Below are positions 17,293-27,270 of a DNA stretch of 63,540 nucleotides, piece after piece. Source of the DNA: Isosphaeraceae bacterium (GTDB taxonomy: Bacteria > Planctomycetota > Planctomycetia > Isosphaerales > Isosphaeraceae); the NCBI GenBank assembly GCA_025356475.1, contig JANXSX010000182.1:1-63540 (forward strand), written 5' to 3'. Position 1 is the first letter of the stretch. Each line of letters starts with the position of its first letter. A program made the translations under genes and the position numbers. The notes under the pieces are model-generated. The model was given only the letters and a program-made list of their open reading frames with translations. It did not search any database and had not been told where the DNA came from.

Positions 17293-17688
17293 TTCCTGTT
17301 ACCTCCTGGGACGTCGGGCAGAGCGTTTCCACTCGCCCCGCCACGCCACCGAGCCTCCCCTGCTCCGATTGGGCCCGACTCACGTCGAATCCATTCGTCC
17401 GAGGCCGTTGACACAGCCACGACGCATCCCGCAGACTGACCCTGCCTCGCCCGACGGTTCCTACCGAAGGTCCGAGGCAAGTTTGACCGACCGTGGTATC
17501 GACGCGTTTGCGACGTAAACCCCATAGCCGCATCGTGAAAAATACAAACGACCAGCCAGATGCGATGGCTGTTCCGGTCGGTCCGTTCGTAGGGGTCACG
17601 CCTATCGACCCACCAACACAAAACGGGTTAGCCCGCATCTGCGGACCAACCCGTTTCACCGTCAAAGTCGAGACTGGTCAGACGTCAA
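17293..17688. other. Intergenic region upstream of fliW
   Basis: About 400 bases between the start of fliW and the end of the DUF6807 gene, both on the minus strand. It should hold the fliW-csrA promoter, but I could not identify convincing boxes. It contains the hairpin described at 17621-17656. Several short frames cross it on both strands without ribosome sites or recognisable content. Confidence 0.5.
17621..17656 (-). terminator. Terminator downstream of the DUF6807 gene
   Basis: AAACGGGTT and AACCCGTTT form a perfect 9-bp outer stem, with an inner CCGCA/TGCGG stem. Read on the minus strand the hairpin is followed by TTTTGTGTT. It lies 33 bases past the stop of the minus-strand gene at 17689. 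Confidence 0.75.
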
Positions 17689-18954
17689 TCACAACGAAAG
17701 GAGTGTCACCCTGGGGGGACTGACAAAGTCTCGCCAGACCCGCTCGTCAAGCTCCCGGTCGGGCCGACCATCATGGATCAGTACCCGATACCGAAAGACG
17801 GTCGGTCTCTCCTTGGTAATCGTGAACGGGGTCTTGTAAGCCGGGACGTAAGAGAAGAATGGCAACGTGATTGGGTGGATCCGCGCAACGGTAGGGTGGT
17901 TCACGTTACTCGGGTGATCGGCAATCATCGCCCCACCGTACTCGCTAGATCCTTCCGTCACGGGCCCAGTCAGGTCAACCCAGCGAGCCAGCTTCTGGTC
18001 ACGATCAACTCGACCCGCACCGTCGCTGGTCATGACGTCGATTCCCCCTTCGACAAACGGATCAGCGCCTCGGTAAGCCATACCGCCATAGTGATAGGGC
18101 TGAACCTCAACCGGGTCGCCGATCGCTTGCTGAGTCGAGGTTAAGTCGAAGAGCCAATAGGGTTGGTTGGGAATGTCGAAGGCCTCGATATCCCAAGACT
18201 CGCTTAGGACGGGCTTACCCCCTTTGGCCTCCCAACGGTGCTTCGTGGTCAACCTGGCGACGACCGGACCGACCGACCGGTCAGTGACCCCCTCCGCATA
18301 AATCTTTCCTGTTCCGGAATGAATGTTCCAGAAGTCGGGATGAAGGTCCCCCACCTGAGCGTGGGCATACGCCAGGAAGAATCCCCGGTGATGGGGGTGG
18401 AACTTCGAATAGTCGCCTGTGATCAATTGGCCTGTCGGTGTGAATGCCGGATGGATGTACGCATCGCGATACTGGATCGGCCCATAGTTGGGGTGTCTAA
18501 TCGGAGTTGCGTTATATCGGAATACGGTTCGCTCACGATTCTTGAGTTCAAACACACCCGGCTCACGTTCGGCCAGTGACCACGACGCTAGTGCGGCTTT
18601 GACGTGAGTGCAATCGATCGACACCACCTTCTTCGTGTGTGCCGGAACGCGACCCATCAGAATAAACGTCAGTCGCAGCGGGGCGTCCTGACCTTTGTCT
18701 CTCTGATCGAGCTGAATCTCCGAAACATCCCCCGACGCACCGAGTCGAACCGGGCCTTTACCCAGGGCCTCCAAAAGCTCCGGGCTCCTGATCAAACCCC
18801 GGCTGATCTCGAATCGGACAGGAACATTGTCACGATCCGAGTCGCCGGTATCGACTTCTAGACGGATCACGTCTTCTGCCATGACACCTGTTGGGTGGAC
18901 AAGACAGCTTGCCAAGGCCAGCACAGCCCACGAATGTCGAGTGAGAAAGGTCAT
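17689..18954 (-). CDS. DUF6807 ('PmoA-like') secreted protein
   Basis: The 421-residue protein has a signal peptide (SWAVLALASCLVHPTGVMA). The body matches the DUF6807 family, often misnamed PmoA or 'methane oxygenase': RYNATPIRHPNYGPIQYRDA, YIHPAFTPTGQLITGDY, a histidine-rich HPHHRGFFLAYAH, DFWNIHSGTGKIYAEG, and YGGMAYRGADPF. The conserved His-rich site suggests metal or carbohydrate binding; family members often lie in sugar-degradation clusters, though none is adjacent here. An upstream ATG four codons earlier overlaps the GGAGGG ribosome site, so the start at 18954 is preferred. A terminator follows. Confidence 0.85.
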   Translation of the reverse strand: MTFLTRHSWAVLALASCLVHPTGVMAEDVIRLEVDTGDSDRDNVPVRFEISRGLIRSPELLEALGKGPVRLGASGDVSEIQLDQRDKGQDAPLRLTFILMGRVPAHTKKVVSIDCTHVKAALASWSLAEREPGVFELKNRERTVFRYNATPIRHPNYGPIQYRDAYIHPAFTPTGQLITGDYSKFHPHHRGFFLAYAHAQVGDLHPDFWNIHSGTGKIYAEGVTDRSVGPVVARLTTKHRWEAKGGKPVLSESWDIEAFDIPNQPYWLFDLTSTQQAIGDPVEVQPYHYGGMAYRGADPFVEGGIDVMTSDGAGRVDRDQKLARWVDLTGPVTEGSSEYGGAMIADHPSNVNHPTVARIHPITLPFFSYVPAYKTPFTITKERPTVFRYRVLIHDGRPDRELDERVWRDFVSPPRVTLLSL

Positions 18955-19011
18955 TCGACCCTCCACAGATGTTGTTCAACTGGTCGAGTCGGAAAGGAGT
19001 GCTCAATGATC

Positions 19012-20229
19012 CTACAACGATTGTTCCCCCGTTGGGAGAGTGTCGACCGGATTCTCCAAGCCAATCGCTGGATCTTCACCAGACGACTCCAAAGCCTGAG
19101 ACCGAGCCGGAAAAAGCCTCTCGCGGATTAACAAGACTGGTCGATCGACCAAGGCCCCCAAGATCGCTCCTGCCGTGATTGCAAAAACGAGCATAAGCCC
19201 AAACGACAGAAGCCAGCGCAACTCCGGCCCTAATCCATTGAACAGACCCGCCCTTTGGAGCATCTCTACGGGAAGTCCTCCTAGAACGACGTGCCAGAGG
19301 TAGACCGGATAGCTGATCACTCCCAGTGAACCAATCCACTTGAACCATCGCATCAATGGTGAAGTGCAGGAGACGATCGCCAGTAGGATTGCCCCATACC
19401 CCACGTAAAGGAGTGTGAAGCCAACCGTCTGAACGAACACGGACTGACCGCGTGTCACCAACATTACAGGTAAGATTATGAGCAATCCAAAAATCAGTAG
19501 AGCAACTTTATGCGAGCAAAGGCGATCAAACGTCGCCGGGACAAAGGCTCGAAGATAGGCAAGCAGAACCCCGAAGGCCAGGCTATCGATTCGAAGATGG
19601 GTCGGAAACTGATGATACCTGGTATCAAACGGCAAACGTGAACTGGCCTGCACCCTCAAGAGGTTGCAACCCACAACGAGTCCGAAAACCGTGAGAGGAA
19701 CCAACGGAATCGCCAAGACCTGCCGCTTGTCGTCACGAATCCAAGGCACGAATGAAAGGAAGATTGGCAGTAAGACATAAAAATGTTCTTCCACTGCCAG
19801 ACTCCAGGTGTGGATCATCAAGTCGTTGAGACTGAAGTAGTTTTGGAGGTGGTGAAACGCCGGAATCATCGACCTGGTGAGCAAGGTTGGAGCACGGTAT
19901 CTCGCCCCGCCAAATCCCATAGTCAGCATCAGCACCGTCACGAAGAGGAGCATGTAATAGCTTGGCCAGATTTTCATTCCACGTCGAATCAAAAAGCGTT
20001 TAAGATCGAATTCTCCTCGCATTCGAATGTCTTGAAAGAGGAGTCCTCCAATCAAGAAACCACTTAAGACGAAGAAGAGATCGACCCCACTCCAACCAAA
20101 CTCCTTGAACCAATGGGCGAGAGGCTCAACCACTCCCGTATCCGCAAGTCCAGCAGTTGGCGTGTGAGAGCCCAGAACTAGGAGTATTGCGACTCCTCGC
20201 AGGATGTCTAAACCGAGATTACGAGACAC
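19012..20229 (-). CDS. Acyltransferase 3 family membrane protein (OafA/YrhL-like)
   Basis: The 405-residue multi-pass inner-membrane protein has the acyltransferase-3 pattern: LDILRGVAILLVLGSHTP with the catalytic His, WSGVDLFFVLSGFLIGGLL, RFLIRRGMKIWPSYYMLL and HTWSLAVEEHFYVLLPIFL. It has about ten hydrophobic segments. Such enzymes transfer acetyl or other acyl groups to exported sugars or lipids; the acceptor cannot be read here. AGGAG sits before the ATG (gtcAGTGTCTCG region) only weakly. The C-terminus is polar. It is alone on the minus strand, 63 bases before the DUF6807 start. Confidence 0.92.
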   Translation of the reverse strand: MSRNLGLDILRGVAILLVLGSHTPTAGLADTGVVEPLAHWFKEFGWSGVDLFFVLSGFLIGGLLFQDIRMRGEFDLKRFLIRRGMKIWPSYYMLLFVTVLMLTMGFGGARYRAPTLLTRSMIPAFHHLQNYFSLNDLMIHTWSLAVEEHFYVLLPIFLSFVPWIRDDKRQVLAIPLVPLTVFGLVVGCNLLRVQASSRLPFDTRYHQFPTHLRIDSLAFGVLLAYLRAFVPATFDRLCSHKVALLIFGLLIILPVMLVTRGQSVFVQTVGFTLLYVGYGAILLAIVSCTSPLMRWFKWIGSLGVISYPVYLWHVVLGGLPVEMLQRAGLFNGLGPELRWLLSFGLMLVFAITAGAILGALVDRPVLLIRERLFPARSQALESSGEDPAIGLENPVDTLPTGEQSL

Positions 20230-20315
20230 TGACGAGCTCCTTACGGCATCGTAAGAAAATCGGAACTAGCGAGGCTTCACGCTAAAGATTCGGAGCGGTC
20301 GGCTCGCTACGGACG

Positions 20316-20603
20316 TTAGGAACGATAGTTTTCTTCGAGACCCCAGAGGCGCTGGAGGAGGCGGTCCCGCTTCCCTTGTTCGTAGCGATAGATGCCGATC
20401 TCTTCGAGCTTTTCACCCCGACTTGGCACATATTCCTGCCGCCTTTGCTCTGCATCACGAAAGTTGTCCCCAAGGTGGTCCGCGCAGGCATACGCATAGG
20501 TCTTCAGCTCACTGAAGGCCCCATCACTCCAGAGTGCGGCGATTTTATAGGTCGCGGCCTGAGTACAGCCTTCCCGGGTGCATCGCACGGTCGTTGCAGG
20601 CAT
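20316..20603 (-). CDS. Small conserved-looking protein with Cys/His motifs
   Basis: The 95-residue protein begins MPATTVRCTREGCTQAATYK. It has a CTREGC pair and a YACADHLGDNF motif, a spacing that could hold zinc. The C-terminal half is basic and helical (GEKLEEIGIYRYEQGKRDRL). It has an AAGGAG ribosome site (minus strand, just upstream of 20603), which supports a real gene. I recognise the general pattern from planctomycete hypothetical proteins but no function. Confidence 0.65.
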   Translation of the reverse strand: MPATTVRCTREGCTQAATYKIAALWSDGAFSELKTYAYACADHLGDNFRDAEQRRQEYVPSRGEKLEEIGIYRYEQGKRDRLLQRLWGLEENYRS

Positions 20604-20887
20604 TGGCGGTCTCCTTGGTCACTGACGAGTCGGGTGGCCTTGGAGAGGTATCACCACTATAGTCGCCATATCTGCTTTTGTTTGAGATTCTCACGAGATA
20701 TTTTGCTTTTTCGGATCAAGTCAGGATTGACGATCGGGACATTGACCACCTGCCATCTGCTCCTCAACCTTCATTGGGCTGGCTAGGCGGGACTAAACAA
20801 AGGGCCCTGGTGTCGGAAAAGGCTAGAAAACCAGGCAGGAATCCACTGCTGGGGGAGCCAGTCCAGATATCAGGGATAACGTAAGGC

Positions 20888-21970
20888 TCAAGATTCAACC
20901 CTGTTCAATTGCGACAGAACGGCCTGGGTCGCCTGCCTCGTCGACGCCGATCCACCCAGGTCATGAGTGATGGCTTCGCCGCTCTTAATTGCCTGATGGA
21001 CAGCCTTAACAATGCGTTGGGCCGCCATGCGAGGGGCTTCCTCGCCTACGCAATCGGCAAGATATTCCAACATCATGGCTGCGGAAAGGATCGAGGCGAT
21101 CGGGTTAGCAATCCCCTTGCCAATCAGGTCAGGAGCCGTGCCATGGCAGGGCTGAAACACCGCATGATCCGGACCGATGTCTCCGGAAGGGGCGACTCCC
21201 ATTCCTCCCACCAGACCGGCGGTGAGGTCGGATAAAATGTCTCCCAGCAAATTCTCGGTAACCAAGACGTCGAAGCGACTGGGTCGACGGACGAGTTCGA
21301 AGGCGGCTGCATCAACATAGAGGTGGTCCGCAACGACGTCGGGGAACTCCTGGGCGACCTCATCGAAAACCTTCCGGAAGAAGGCGAATGACCGAAGAAT
21401 GTTCGCCTTGTCGACACAGGTGACGCGAGGTTCGGGCCGGGCTCGCCGACGTGCCAGGTGAAACGCCGACCGGACGACTCGTTCTGTCCCCCTGCGCGTG
21501 ATCACCTGAATGTCGGTCGCCACCTCGTCGCGGAGGACGACCCCTCCTCCGAGTGAGGCAAAGATCCCTTCGGTGCTCTCGCGGACGATCACCAGATCGA
21601 TCGGAGGTCCCCCATGAAGTGTAGGGGTGATCCCGGGAATCGTCGCTGCAGGTCGAATCCCCGCAAAGAGGTCAAGCTTGATCCGAAGGGTCACCTGGGG
21701 AATGATTTCCGTTCCGTCTGGATAACGAACGTCCGGAAGTCCGCAGGCCCCGAGCAAGATTGCATCAGACTGCCGACAGGTCTCGAACGTGGAGGCAGGG
21801 AGCGCCTCGCCCTGTTCCAAGTACGTCCCCGCACCGGCCGGAGCATCCTGAAATTTGAGGGCAAACCCGCCCGTGAGGCCACAGGCCGCCTCAAGGATCT
21901 CGATGGCCGCCGATATGACTTCAGGGCCGATGCCGTCACCCGGCACGACCGCGATCCAGAAGGTCGTCAT
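20888..21970 (-). CDS. Isocitrate/isopropylmalate dehydrogenase family enzyme
   Basis: The 360-residue protein is a beta-decarboxylating dehydrogenase using Mg and NAD(P). Motifs: IAVVPGDGIGPEV, VRESTEGIFASLGGG, VTRRGTERVVRSAFHLA-like segment, CVDKANILRSFAFFRKVF, TENLLGDILSDLTAGLVGG, and the NAD-site CHGTAPDLIGKGIANPIA. The 'ESTEGIFASLGG' signature is closer to tartrate/isocitrate-type members than to textbook LeuB, so the substrate (3-isopropylmalate, isocitrate, tartrate or homologue) is unsettled. The frame extends 57 codons upstream, but homology starts at MTTFWIAVVPGDGIGPE. It lies just downstream of the DUF1571 gene on the same strand. Confidence 0.88.
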   Translation of the reverse strand: MTTFWIAVVPGDGIGPEVISAAIEILEAACGLTGGFALKFQDAPAGAGTYLEQGEALPASTFETCRQSDAILLGACGLPDVRYPDGTEIIPQVTLRIKLDLFAGIRPAATIPGITPTLHGGPPIDLVIVRESTEGIFASLGGGVVLRDEVATDIQVITRRGTERVVRSAFHLARRRARPEPRVTCVDKANILRSFAFFRKVFDEVAQEFPDVVADHLYVDAAAFELVRRPSRFDVLVTENLLGDILSDLTAGLVGGMGVAPSGDIGPDHAVFQPCHGTAPDLIGKGIANPIASILSAAMMLEYLADCVGEEAPRMAAQRIVKAVHQAIKSGEAITHDLGGSASTRQATQAVLSQLNRVES

Positions 21971-22005
21971 GGTGCTCTTGTCTGCGGACCTCGCGAAGGT
22001 CCGTC

Positions 22006-22962
22006 TTAGAATCGATGGAATGCATAATCCGGGTTCGCTGGGTCGAAATCCCGATCGGTCAGAACGGCATTGAGGTCCAGGTCCAAATAAAGATACCGTT
22101 CTGCTAACAGCAAGTCGCCCCCCTGCCCATTTGCAGGCCAATCAAAGTTCATGACCTGACGTGGGATCAAGGTTACCGGATCATAAAGCACTTCGATCCG
22201 GGCAAACGGTCGAGTCGGGCTCGGGTGGGGATGCGTGTGGATCGACCGTGGCCAAAGTCGCCCATCAGGCCCTTCCGACCAATCGAGGATGCTACCGGCA
22301 TCCGGATCCTCAAGGTCAAGCTTGCGGAAACCAAAGAGTTTGCGGGTCAGGTAATGGAGCCCCGCCTCCGTCACTGGATGACGGCTGTCCTTGAGAGCCA
22401 GCGGGCTCTGGGGAGGAACGGCTAGCCGAGGGATCAGCCTGCGAGTCCAATCGCCATTGTGGGCGATCACGTGATTCTCGTTATGCCCCTCGGCGTAGAC
22501 GACCTCTTTGCCTTTCTTGGGGGCCTCAAACTTGCCGTAAAACGCGAACGGATGGTTGCGGACCTTGATCGCCAGAATCTGTTCGGGGAGCAATTTATCG
22601 TCGATCCGCTCCTGCTTCTTCATAGTCGCTGTGTAGCTAGGAACGGTCTCAAGGTGGGCTACGACGGCCTCAAGAACCGAAATTAGTTGTTCCTTGGCAG
22701 CGTCACCGTGGAGGGTCTCTAACGGCCAGGTTGGCTTCCGCCTCGCAATCGACCAAGTCGAAATCGGTACAATCGTCGCTGTTTGGCCGGACGACTTCTC
22801 AATCGGCGCAGTCAAGTACCAGCTCAGGAAGGCGATGGACAGCGTGGCTACGGAGAAGAATATGGCGAGCCCACGGAGCACCCATACTCGGATCGATCGT
22901 GACTTCGGGAGTGTCTGGACCACGCGGAACTTCCTCAAGGAAAGAAGACCTGGCCGTGGCAT
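22006..22962 (-). CDS. DUF1571 family membrane-anchored protein
   Basis: The 318-residue protein has a basic N-terminus and one membrane helix (VWVLRGLAIFFSVATLSIAF, about residues 26-45), with the rest probably periplasmic. The DUF1571 core is clear: HLETVPSYTATMKKQERIDD, LLPEQILAIKVRNHPFAFYG, GKEVVYAEGHNENHVIAHNG, and ARIEVLYDPVTLIPRQVMNF. The family is planctomycete-rich and distantly reminiscent of LolA/LolB-type lipid-binding folds; that is an inference. It precedes the dehydrogenase gene by 35 bases on the same strand and may form an operon. It diverges from thiC. Confidence 0.88.
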   Translation of the reverse strand: MPRPGLLSLRKFRVVQTLPKSRSIRVWVLRGLAIFFSVATLSIAFLSWYLTAPIEKSSGQTATIVPISTWSIARRKPTWPLETLHGDAAKEQLISVLEAVVAHLETVPSYTATMKKQERIDDKLLPEQILAIKVRNHPFAFYGKFEAPKKGKEVVYAEGHNENHVIAHNGDWTRRLIPRLAVPPQSPLALKDSRHPVTEAGLHYLTRKLFGFRKLDLEDPDAGSILDWSEGPDGRLWPRSIHTHPHPSPTRPFARIEVLYDPVTLIPRQVMNFDWPANGQGGDLLLAERYLYLDLDLNAVLTDRDFDPANPDYAFHRF

Positions 22963-23153
22963 ACGGCGACAATGAGATCTTGTCCGGATCAGGTGAACTT
23001 GTCAATATGCGTTCGTGCTCAGCCGCTATGTCGGGTTGCCCGTCTGTGGACTAGGCCGGTACGATGATATTGGGATTGAGAACCGACCTGACCAGGTTGG
23101 CCAACCCATCCATGGAAGGCTCACCGTCCCGTCCCCCGTTCCAGAGAGTTTGA

Positions 23154-24485
<1,332 letters not shown>

Positions 24486-24786
24486 TCAAGATCAAACACG
24501 AAAGTCGCTCGACACACTCAATTCGCATAAACTTATATTCATGCAAATTGAGGCAGTTTGTAATACATCGAACTTCTAGACCTCGTCTCAGTGCTCAGGA
24601 ACCGGGGAGAATGAAATCCCCGATTTCTCACCCACGCACCTACGTACGAATCACTCTGCCTTACGAATCAAGCGGCAAATTGCTCGTCAGGGGATCTCCT
24701 ACGACCACTATCCGGTTCCCCACTTATTGGCTTACTATGTAGGACTAAGACGCCTTTGACCTCGCGCCTCAGTGTCGGGAATACTC
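24486..24786. other. AT-richer spacer upstream of the ATPase cassette
   Basis: The 301 bases between thiC and the AAA ATPase are richer in A and T than the flanking genes, especially 24500-24580 (for example TTCGCATAAACTTATATTC). They presumably hold the cassette promoter; I cannot fix the boxes with confidence. No gene is supported here. Confidence 0.5.
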
Positions 24787-26301
24787 ATGCTCACGCGGCT
24801 GAAAGTCGATGGATTCAAGAATCTTGTCGACGTGGATATCAGATTCGGTCCGTTCACTTGCATCGCAGGTGCGAACGGCGTTGGTAAATCGAACCTCTTC
24901 GACGCGATCCGGTTCCTGAGCGCACTCGCTGATGATCGATCTTTGATCGAGTCGGCAAAATCGGTCCGTGAGGGCCGAACCTCCGATGTTGCAAGTCTAT
25001 TTCATCGCGTAGGGGATCACTCCGAGGGGCGGATGTCATTTGTCGCAGAGATGATCGTCCCCAACGAGGGCGAGGACGACCTCGGCCAGCTCGCCAAGGC
25101 AAGTATTACGTTCTTACGGTATTCCTTGGATCTGGCTTTGCGGACGGATGAGGGCCGACTTGCAATGGGTGGTCTAGAAATCAAAAAAGAAGAACTTGTC
25201 CATATTAACATAGGTGAAACTAGAAGGCATCTGCTGTTCCCACATAAAACTGTATGGGAAAAGTCTGTGATTCATGGTCGGAGAACCGTCCCCTTTATCT
25301 CGACAGAATATGAGGGGACGGATCATGTGGAGATTAAACTCCATCAGGACCGTGGCGACGAAAGTGGGGGGGGCAGGCCGGCCTCCCGGAAGGCAGCGAA
25401 CCTGCCGAGGACCGTCCTCTCGTCGGCGAATGCCGCTGAGAATCGCACAGCACTCCTCGCTCGACGCGAAATGCAGTCTTGGCGTCTGCTCCAATTAGAG
25501 CCCTCCGCTTTGCGGGAGCCGGACGAGTTCACGGCACCGACTCGACTAGGAAACAACGGCACGCATCTCGCCTCGACGCTTTATCACCTCGCCAGAGGGC
25601 GAGTCGCACCCTACAGCAACGCGATCCGGGATGACACGCAAGTGTATGCACAGATCGCAAATCGACTGACTGAACTCATTGATGATGTTCGCGAAGTCGG
25701 AGTCGATGTTGATCGCCAACGCGAGTTGTTATCTGTTTTCGCGAGGGGGAAGGATGGAACCGCGCATCCGGCACGGGCCTTATCGGACGGAACTCTTCGG
25801 TTCTTGGCGCTCGCGGTAATCGAACGCGATCCGACAGCTCAAGGAGTTCTGTGTCTCGAAGAGCCGGAAAATGGGATTCATCCAGATCGGGTTCCCGCCA
25901 TGCTAAGTTTGATTCAAGAGATCGCAACCGATACGGATTTACCTGTCGGTACCGATAACCCTCTTCGGCAGGTTATCATCAACACCCATTCACCAATTGT
26001 TGTTGGCGTAGTCCGTGCGAATGATCTGATTGTTGCTCAGTTGAAAGAGACCGTTCAGACTGGTCGAGGTTTTCGTCGGGTCAGTTTCGCCTGCCTTCCC
26101 GATACCTGGCGGGCTACCGATAGCGAAGAAGTTGTTGCCCTTGGAAAACTCCTTGCCTATCTGAGCCCGGTTGAATCAAGATCCGTCGTGACAGCGCAAA
26201 ATGGTCAGACCCGAATTCGTGGAGTGACAGCCCAGTCGACGGTTCCGGTGGCACAACGAGAGGATGTGCAACGCCTGCTTCATTTTGGTGAAGATGAATG
26301 A
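24787..26301 (+). CDS. AAA family ATPase (AAA_21/OLD-like), intact two-gene cassette
   Basis: The 504-residue cytoplasmic ATPase has MLTRLKVDGFKNLVDVDI at the N-terminus and Walker A GANGVGKS (about residues 28-35). A long insert of about 200 residues follows. The signature-like ALSDGTLRFLALAV precedes Walker B CLEEPENGIHP, and the THS switch is at INTHSPIVV. This is the RecF/OLD layout. A GTG-started extension of five residues is possible at 24772. The stop overlaps the ATG of the partner gene (ATGA at 26298), so the two are probably translated together. Similar ATPase/nuclease-like pairs are found in defence islands; the role here is inferred, not shown. The flanking spacers are AT-rich. 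Confidence 0.9.
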   Translation: MLTRLKVDGFKNLVDVDIRFGPFTCIAGANGVGKSNLFDAIRFLSALADDRSLIESAKSVREGRTSDVASLFHRVGDHSEGRMSFVAEMIVPNEGEDDLGQLAKASITFLRYSLDLALRTDEGRLAMGGLEIKKEELVHINIGETRRHLLFPHKTVWEKSVIHGRRTVPFISTEYEGTDHVEIKLHQDRGDESGGGRPASRKAANLPRTVLSSANAAENRTALLARREMQSWRLLQLEPSALREPDEFTAPTRLGNNGTHLASTLYHLARGRVAPYSNAIRDDTQVYAQIANRLTELIDDVREVGVDVDRQRELLSVFARGKDGTAHPARALSDGTLRFLALAVIERDPTAQGVLCLEEPENGIHPDRVPAMLSLIQEIATDTDLPVGTDNPLRQVIINTHSPIVVGVVRANDLIVAQLKETVQTGRGFRRVSFACLPDTWRATDSEEVVALGKLLAYLSPVESRSVVTAQNGQTRIRGVTAQSTVPVAQREDVQRLLHFGEDE

Positions 26302-26927
26302 AAGAGCTCCGGTTTACATTGGTAGCCGACGGACCGTCTGATGCAGCGTTAATTACGATACTCGCCTGGATGCTCCAGGTGAATGGTGTTTCGTACCCAC
26401 TTCTACCTTGCTGGGCAGATTTCCGGTCTCTGAGAACACCTCCGAAAAAACTTGCCGAACGGATCGAGCAAGCACTCTATGCCTATCCCTGTGAATTGCT
26501 CTTTGTGCACCGGGACGCCGAGAACCAAACCCCGGCGAGTCGCCGCGACGAGATCGATAAAGCGATCTCTGCGCTTAGGGAGAGAACGGTTAAGGTTCCT
26601 CCCCATGTTGTCGTGATCCCAATTCGAATGACCGAAGCTTGGTTACTTTTTGATGAGACAGCCTTACGACTCGCAGCCGGTAACCCGAATGGACGAGTTG
26701 GCTTGAGCTTGCCAAAACTCAAAGGGTTAGAGGCTGAGCCGTCTCCCAAGCAAATTCTCAACGACCTCCTCGAACTGGCAAGCGAACTTACGGGGCGTCG
26801 CTTGAAGGCTTTTAAGACGCGTGTACTCGCCCGGCTTGTCGTCAATCACCTCGATGACTCCTCGCCGCTCCGAGAGCTTAGAGCGGTTTTCACCGGCATT
26901 GCACACGAAAAAAGGTTCTCAGGCTGA
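26298..26927 (+). CDS. DUF4276/TOPRIM-like partner of the AAA ATPase
   Basis: The 209-residue protein starts inside the stop of the ATPase gene. Two acidic motifs stand out: FTLVADGPSDAALI near residues 7-20 and ELLFVHRDAENQ near 66-77 (D73, E75), the positions where TOPRIM-like folds bind metal. Other conserved-looking blocks are WADFRSLRTPPKKLAERI and IPIRMTEAWLLFDETALR. The first motif has Asp (ADGPSD) where the truncated relative at 161-340 has Glu (VEGPTD). It may be a nuclease or effector controlled by the ATPase. The fold assignment is from motif resemblance and would need a profile search. Confidence 0.8.
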   Translation: MKELRFTLVADGPSDAALITILAWMLQVNGVSYPLLPCWADFRSLRTPPKKLAERIEQALYAYPCELLFVHRDAENQTPASRRDEIDKAISALRERTVKVPPHVVVIPIRMTEAWLLFDETALRLAAGNPNGRVGLSLPKLKGLEAEPSPKQILNDLLELASELTGRRLKAFKTRVLARLVVNHLDDSSPLRELRAVFTGIAHEKRFSG

Positions 26928-27270
26928 AATCAAGGACGTCTTTGTCTTAAAACGTGTGCCATCCGAATGAAAACCGCTCTAGTGCCTTCCAATCATTGGA
27001 AAGCGAGATTTGTCGTTTAATACAAATCCAAGGTTGGAATCAATCTGATTTGTAGCTGAAGTTCAGAGTAATGCGTCAGAATGTGACGAGAGCGTTGATT
27101 CATGAATATAAGCTAAGCTTTTCAAGGATTGACAATATCTCTCTTCCCACTCATGTTCTTGTCTACTCGTATGCAATCAAGATACGGCCGGGGACGGCGG
27201 AGCATCCGATCCTTGGATGCCCCGACGCCCCGACCTTTGTTCGGTGCAGACTTACCCATGCGTCAATGCA
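26928..27270. other. AT-rich spacer after the cassette
   Basis: 343 bases, distinctly AT-rich between about 26930 and 27180, with a short GATTTGT/ACAAATC hairpin near 27011-27032. Beyond 27185 the sequence turns GC-rich and forms the hairpin at 27190-27236. No gene is supported. The compositional step fits DNA acquired together with the cassette. Confidence 0.5.
27190..27236 (-). terminator. Probable terminator hairpin of the amidotransferase-like gene
   Basis: An imperfect stem (GGGGACGGCGGAGCATCC against GGATGCCCCGACGCCCC, with several mismatches and a perfect GCATCC/GGATGC tip) lies 35 bases past the stop of the minus-strand gene at 27271. No clear T run follows, so the call rests on position and stem alone. 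Confidence 0.45.

Noticed and set aside
27011-27032. GATTTGT/ACAAATC hairpin as a terminator or attachment site
   Set aside because: Only a 7-bp AT-rich stem without T run or second copy; not enough for a call.
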